A DNA stretch of 64,000 nucleotides. It comes from Hirudinaria manillensis. Lineage: Eukaryota > Annelida > Clitellata > Hirudinida > Hirudinidae. The stretch spans positions 6,967,501-7,031,500 of the forward strand of contig CM067536.1 in assembly GCA_034509925.1 (NCBI GenBank), written 5' to 3'. Position 1 is the first letter of the stretch; each line of letters opens with the position of its first letter. The position numbers and the translations under genes were made by a program. The notes under the pieces were generated by a model, which saw nothing but the letters and a program-made list of their open reading frames with translations, did not search any database and had not been told where the DNA came from. This document shows positions 58,501 to 64,000 of the stretch, piece by piece.

Positions 58501-61500
58501 TGATGTAAGTAATGATAATGATGATTTAAGTTGTGATAATGATGATGTAAGTAATGATAATGATGATTTAAGTTGTGATAATGATGACTGCATAGGTGGC
58601 AATATGAGCAGCAATGATGGAGTGCTGATGCAGGATCGATTCATGAGCATGAATTAACAATCAATTAATTAATTAATATTAGACTCTTTATTAATATTAA
58701 TTAACAAATGTTTTCTCCGTTTGAATGTTTGAGATTTAAACTTGTAAAAGAATGTGCCAATCCATCAATGATTCCCATTAACACCCAACCTTGGACCACA
58801 ATCCTGACCAATAACCAAACCAATCATCTTATTGCTTACAATAACCAAACCAATCATCTTATTGCTTACAATAACCAAACCAATCATCTTATTGTTTACA
58901 ATAACCAAACCAATCGTCTGCTTAGGGACAAAGTGCAAAGGGACAGTTCCACTTTCACTTATAACTCTTTGAGATGCAAGGACATCAACATTAGGTTTCC
59001 ATCCCAACCACCACCACCATCATCGTCATCATCACTGTCAAGAACAACTGAATGAAACCTGGAGGAAGTGAAGAGGATCCCGTTGACTCCACCGAACGTG
59101 GAAAGAGCCACAAAGATGGGCATCATCCAAGCCATCACTCCATAAACTCTTTGGGAGAACACCTGGAAATGAAGGTGTCCCATGTTACATATGTAATAAC
59201 AAAATCTCAATTTTCTGGAAATTATAATCCTGTTTATTGATCCAAGAATTATATATGTTATATTATATACGTTGAGTGATAGTAATATGCTTTAATAATA
59301 ATAATAATTTGGTTCGGTAGAGTGGGATATGTCTGGTGGACTTCAAGGCCACAAGGTTTTATTATATATGTTGAGTGATAATAATATGTTTTATATTATA
59401 TATATGTTGAGTGATAGCAATATGTTTTATATTATATATATGTTGATTATAGTTCCTATCACTCATTATCTCCGACACTCGAGAAGCAAAAGCAGCAACA
59501 ATGCACCGTGAAATCGAACAAATGCAAATCATCGTCGGACTTCAAAGAAACAAAAACTCCTTGTTGTCCTGCAATGCTTTGAAACTGCGCACGCACGACG
59601 CAAACGATACTCTGCAAACAACGCATCCCAGCTTTTTTTTTCGCTTTTGACTTCAAAATGAGTTTCCTCAGAACAATCAAACAGAAGCATGGTCTACATA
59701 CCAGTTAAGAATAATATCATTTTCTTATTATATAACTAACATAATAATAACTGATACCAATACCGATAATAAATGATGTCACCACTATTAATGTTATTAT
59801 TACAAAATTGAAAGAAACAGATATAAACCACTATCATCATCATAATTATTATTATTGTCATTATCATTATAATGATTACTTGCTCGAATATTCAACAGTA
59901 TCGACCAATCAACAGCAGAGTTCTTACCACGGCGACGGCAGACGACTCGATCATTTCCTGTGGCGAAACCGTGGTGAAGTAAGCCACGTTGGCCAAAACA
60001 TAAATGACTGTCACCAGGATGCAAGAGGCCCACGAGGCTATCGGCAGATTCCTGGAGTTGAATTATTTCGTTAATAACAATAAATAGTAATAAAATTATT
60101 TCAATTATTATTATTATTCCAACTGGTGTTGTAATGTAATAAATGTTTAACTTAGTCTCAATGAATAATGTAATTAATTAAAATGTCGGGCTTAACGAAT
60201 AGAATAATTAATTAAAATAATAGGCTTAACGAAAAGAATATTTCATTAAAATAATTACACCAACTACAGATGATGACGAGCTTGAATAATGCGAAATAAC
60301 AAACCCGATACATTTCGTTCAAGTAATGTTAATGTTTGTTCATAAATCCATATTAATTTGTAATCTATTCTGTTAAATTTTGAGCTTTGATTATCAATAA
60401 GTAATGATAATGATGACTGCAGACCACAATATTACTGATTGTGATAATAAAAATTAGTTAAATTTAATTAATTAATCTAATAAATAAATAAATTAATAAC
60501 TAATAACATCTCCACAAGTTCTCCAACACCCAAGGTAGAAAAAAAGACTAAAACTATTCAAACAGCCATCAGTTCAATCATTTGAATCATCCTCTTGAAT
60601 GACACTCAGAAGTTTGGAGAGAACCAAAATTATTTCTTAATAAATACCAAAAAAAGGCTTCAAATTGAACACTCCAATCAGATAAAATCTTAAAAGGGAT
60701 TTTAAAATAAACAAACAAACAAATTAATATTATTCATTCATCTCAAAGACCTCAGAATTCAGTGCAATCTTTGCATCCACAAACATTTTTTTTTGTTATT
60801 TCAGAACCTTTTCTTCTCTTTAAAATAAAAATTCAGAAAAATCTCACAAAACAAGAGAAAAAATATTCCAAAAGTACGAAAAAGCACGAATTATGCATCG
60901 AGCAAGGATCCAAGTTTAGCTCCGATCAAAGAATTCATTAAGAATCCGTTGTGATAAATTTTGAAGAAGACGTGTTGACTCGACAAGATTGATGGCAAGT
61001 CTGAGAAGCAACAAAACAAAGGTGAAAGTTTAGGAAATGTTCCGAATGCCACCTTTGCCCAAAAGAATTTCGTTGATGCGCAGAAAGAGGGAACGAAAAG
61101 GAATGAATCAAAAAAGCAATCCATTCTCGTCGGCCGCAAAAAACAAAAACACGTTCGTTCTTGCACGGAATCTTTTTCTGGATTTAAATTAATTTGTTTA
61201 AATTGGTTAATTTATCATCTATATATTAATATAACATTATATACATTAATATAAATTGGTTTATTTTTAACACAAAGTTGATTTCGATAATTAATTATTT
61301 CGATTATAATGATGATTCCTTAGATTTTCTTAGACTTGAGTAGGCTAAAGTCTAAAGTTGAAGGAGTCGTTCAAAAGATTTAAGTGAATGAAGAAATTAG
61401 TCATTCAAATTTGTTGAATCTTATTATGCTTTTGAACCTCAAGTACTGTCGAGTTAAGTGACATTCGTTAATGAATCGTTGAAATTATGCCGCAAGTAAA

Positions 61501-63535
61501 AGAAATAAAAGTTAATATAAGAATAAAAATTAATTAATTATATATAGAATATAAATTAATAAATTAACCATACATAGAATATAAAATATAAAACACAAAA
61601 TAGATATAACAAAGTGATTCAACCATCATCAACCAAAAAGCCACAAAACTGTTTCTCTTATTCTTGAGATGATTAGAAAGAAATTTAACAACCCATTTCA
61701 AATATCCAAAATACAATATTAAAATACAAAATTATATTTTTAAAAAAACAAGAAAAATAAATAGCAAATAAAGCTATTCAATCATCAATCAATCTATTCA
61801 TGGACATAGTGATTCAATCACAAAATCGATTGATCAATCAGACAAACATCCATCTTCAAATCTTAGCACAAGAAAACACAATAAATATAAACTTGAAAAG
61901 ATAACGACAATCATTTCAAAGGCTCATGCATTTCAGAGCCTTCAAAGTGCATCACAAACACGCAAAAGCACGACGACAACAAACGACTGCAAACATATTA
62001 TCGAACGTAGCAAACAATTGATTAACCAAATACCAACTTGTACGGATCTTTCAACTCCTCTACGACGTAGTTCAAATAGTTCCTGAAATTTAAATCAAAT
62101 GACCAATTGCAATAATGAAGGATGATGATGATGATGATGATGATCGTCGTCATTAATCACAGCCAGTTGAAAGCAGCTAAGACACGTTAAACAATCAATC
62201 AAGATGGGATAACAATGTTTTCAACGACAAGGACGTTTAAGAAATATTATAAATTAATTGTTTAATTTCTTTGTCACTCGTAATTATCGTCCAAAATTAT
62301 TAAACACACCATAACCATCATTCAACAATTAACACTAACATTAACATTACTGTTATGGTTACTCTTACTAATCATTATTATTACTATTATTATTATTATT
62401 ACTACTATTATTATTATTATTATTATTATTACTATTATTATATCAATGACCAATTCCTTCACCATCCGTTGTAGGCAAAGAGACCTTGATAGAAGGCAAT
62501 AGCAATGGCACCAGGATTCCACTTTGAATTTTCAAAAGGTTGGTCAAAGTATTCCACTTGGCCTGAAGAGAAAACAAAACAATGGATAAACACTTTGATG
62601 GTATTATTATTATTATTATTATTATTATTGCGGGTAACCAATACTAAGCTGATTAGTATTTAATTAGATCTTACATTAATATTGATTAAAAAAGGTCTTA
62701 AATTAATATTCTCACTTAACATTCTTTTGAAAGTAATTATTATTATTATTTCTTTTTTATTATCGTTACATTATTATTATTATTATTATTGGTTTCTTAA
62801 TTTTTCTGCAAAACTAAGATAAATGTTCCATTGAATGAGTCTAGTTTATTAAACGGCCAATCCTGGTAATTATGATTTCATATAATCAGTGATCCAACAC
62901 AGCAGTCCCCTAATTATGTTTAATTATTAACAACAACCCTTATTTCTTGAAGAGGCTGCATTTATAAACCCGAGCAAACAACATCTGAAATCTAAGACGC
63001 AACAGCAACAAAGCTATTTTTAACCCAAAAAAAATGGTCAATGGGTTACCTATTCAATACTCTTTATTCAATACAATTATACTTAGAGTATATAATGTAC
63101 ATATTATACAAACTCATACAAAAAACTCCTTACTGCACATGGTATATATATATATATGTATATATCATTCAAACTCATACAAAACTCAACAAACAAAACG
63201 CGATCAAAATATTTGTTTATGGCAATCGGACGTACTTATCTCGTTATCGTGCCTACTTATCGCAACCTGGGTAAACTTTAATTGCACGAAATGTGGAGAA
63301 AACTCTTGGAAAATGAATCTCGACTGTTATCGCAATCGTTATAATTATCGCAAACAAAAATTAATCACCGCAAGAGAAAAAAGAAAGACGAGAACGCGTC
63401 CCCGCTAACCTCTGCAGAGCTGGATGATTCCGGTGATGATGATGAGCACGAGGGCGAAGAGTTTCGCCAGGGTGAAGACATTCTGAACTCTCATTGACCA
63501 CTTCACATCCCATGCATTAATGGCCATCAGAGTGG
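55510..63535 (-). CDS. SLC7-family amino-acid transporter light chain, 5' end outside window
   Basis: Heterodimeric amino-acid exchanger light chain of the LAT/y+LAT group, which normally pairs with a CD98-type heavy chain at the plasma membrane. Exons, minus strand: 63535-63410, 62562-62463, 62082-62038, 60051-59928, 59162-59059, 58448-58352, 56443-56294, 56078-55994, 55602-55510; about 308 residues, all junctions in phase. Motifs: [107 protein letters not shown] and PDAHRPIK. These cover roughly TM4 to TM12 of the usual twelve. The first three membrane helices and the start lie beyond 64000. The final C-terminal exon is unresolved. Which SLC7 member it is cannot be settled without the extracellular-loop cysteine region. 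Confidence 0.92.
56690..56728 (-). pseudogene. decayed copy of an SLC7 exon 3' end and splice donor
   Basis: The stretch around TGCAGCGTCAACCTTGATTG (plus strand, 56700-56719) copies the 3' end and donor of the SLC7 exon at 56294 (TGCAGCGCCAACCTTGATTG at 56282-56301) together with flanking AATAAATTA. It lies in the preceding intron and breaks off into a TA repeat, so only the exon's last codons and donor are duplicated. Confidence 0.7.
58452..58592. repeat. 21/42-bp tandem repeat next to an SLC7 acceptor
   Basis: Alternating units GATGATTTAAGTTGTGATAAT and GATGATGTAAGTAATGATAAT form a 42-bp higher-order period. On the minus strand the array runs into CATCATCATCAG, the acceptor of the SLC7 exon at 58448. 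The acidic plus-strand frame is an artefact. Confidence 0.88.
58809..58920. repeat. 30-bp tandem repeat, four copies
   Basis: Four copies of AATAACCAAACCAATCATCTTATTGCTTAC, the last with substitutions, in the SLC7 intron. The period is a multiple of three, so it stays open and looks like a peptide repeat, but it is not coding. Confidence 0.9.
59350..59452. repeat. tandem ATATATGTTGAGTGATA-type repeat
   Basis: About three imperfect copies of TATATATGTTGAGTGATAATAATATGTTTTATAT-like sequence, with a related copy near 59266, in an SLC7 intron. Confidence 0.75.
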
Positions 63536-64000
63536 CTGGAAAGATTTGGTAATGGTGAATCGATTGGCAACGTTATTATGTCATTTATAATAATGTTATA
63601 TTGTTATTTGTATCAATATCATTTATCATTCATATTATATTATTATTTGTATCAATATCATTTATTATTCATATTTACCATTATTTGTTGGAATAAACCA
63701 GAATCAAACATAGCACTGAGTGCATAAGGTAGAAAATGATATAGTATGATGGGTGCATGGTGCATGTTGTATTGATGAAAAATTGTTAGTCATGACATTG
63801 AACAAAATTGACAACACTTTCAATCCACTCAACGGATTGATTTAATAAATTATGAGCAGATATTTGAAAATATGACCATACAAAAAGGTTATTTGGCAAA
63901 GTTACATAGTGAGGCAAAACAACTTAAATCATTTTTGATGATATTTTAACACGTCTTTTAGATTTTTCAGGATGTCTGGTGGTTATGTATATATATAATG
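63536..64000. other. SLC7 intron running off the window
   Basis: AT-rich sequence with a roughly 50-bp direct duplication (TTTGTATCAATATCATTTAT at about 63608 and 63646). No exon of the transporter was recognised here, so its 5' part lies beyond the window. Confidence 0.5.

Noticed and set aside
58418-58657. Acidic repeat protein (DDLS/DDVS units)
   Set aside because: It is the antisense of an SLC7 exon boundary plus a 42-bp intronic tandem repeat.
58708-59055. Peptide with [10 protein letters not shown] repeats, reminiscent of a repeated neuropeptide precursor
   Set aside because: There is no signal peptide or cleavage sites, the units derive from a 30-bp intronic tandem repeat, and it lies antisense within the SLC7 gene.

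Overview
The window is animal nuclear DNA from an invertebrate. It is AT-rich, crowded with triplet and tetranucleotide microsatellites, and its genes have many short, comparatively GC-rich exons joined by GT-AG introns of roughly 60 bp to 3 kb. The gene set (TRPM and TMC channels, an Ajuba-type LIM protein, MGAT1, TDP2, KLHDC3, ELOF1, an SLC7 transporter) is metazoan. A lophotrochozoan such as an annelid would fit the sequence texture, but that is only an impression. There is no operon, CRISPR array, phage or plasmid, and I recognised no tRNA or rRNA gene.

Layout. 1-2.9 kb: microsatellites, including a perfect 523-bp TGGA array. 2.9-5.5 kb, minus: three phase-compatible exons of an unidentified gene. 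5.76-6.06 kb: a likely solo LTR. 8.0-19.8 kb, plus: about 23 exons of a TRPM cation channel. 21.08-21.24 kb: a GC-rich tandem hairpin repeat. 22.1-27.0 kb, minus: nine exons of a complete KLHDC3 kelch-repeat gene. 29.1-30.5 kb, minus: the LIM2-LIM3 end of an Ajuba/LIMD1/zyxin-class gene. 31.25-37.1 kb, plus: a complete 17-exon TMC gene. 38.1-40.7 kb, plus: a complete 5-exon TDP2 gene. 42.2-51.6 kb, minus: a complete 11-exon MGAT1 gene. 52.37-52.6 kb, minus: intronless ELOF1. 52.7 kb, minus: an orphan terminal exon. 55.5 kb to beyond 64 kb, minus: SLC7 amino-acid-transporter light chain, with its 5' end outside the window and its last exon unresolved.

Exon models were built by hand from GT/AG sites, reading-frame phase and remembered family motifs. 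Internal junctions were checked for phase; one TRPM junction does not fit. The genes serve unrelated functions (ion channels, N-glycan processing, DNA repair, transcription elongation, adhesion signalling, amino-acid transport) and nothing suggests a joint pathway.

I found no convincing undescribed system. The most interesting structure is in the introns. Several tandem arrays run right up to a 3' splice site and repeat acceptor-like sequence (KLHDC3 exon 3, TDP2 exon 5, TRPM near 11.8 kb). GAT/ATC microsatellites often begin at splice sites. Two introns hold decayed copies of splice-junction segments (TRPM near 16.5 kb, SLC7 near 56.7 kb).
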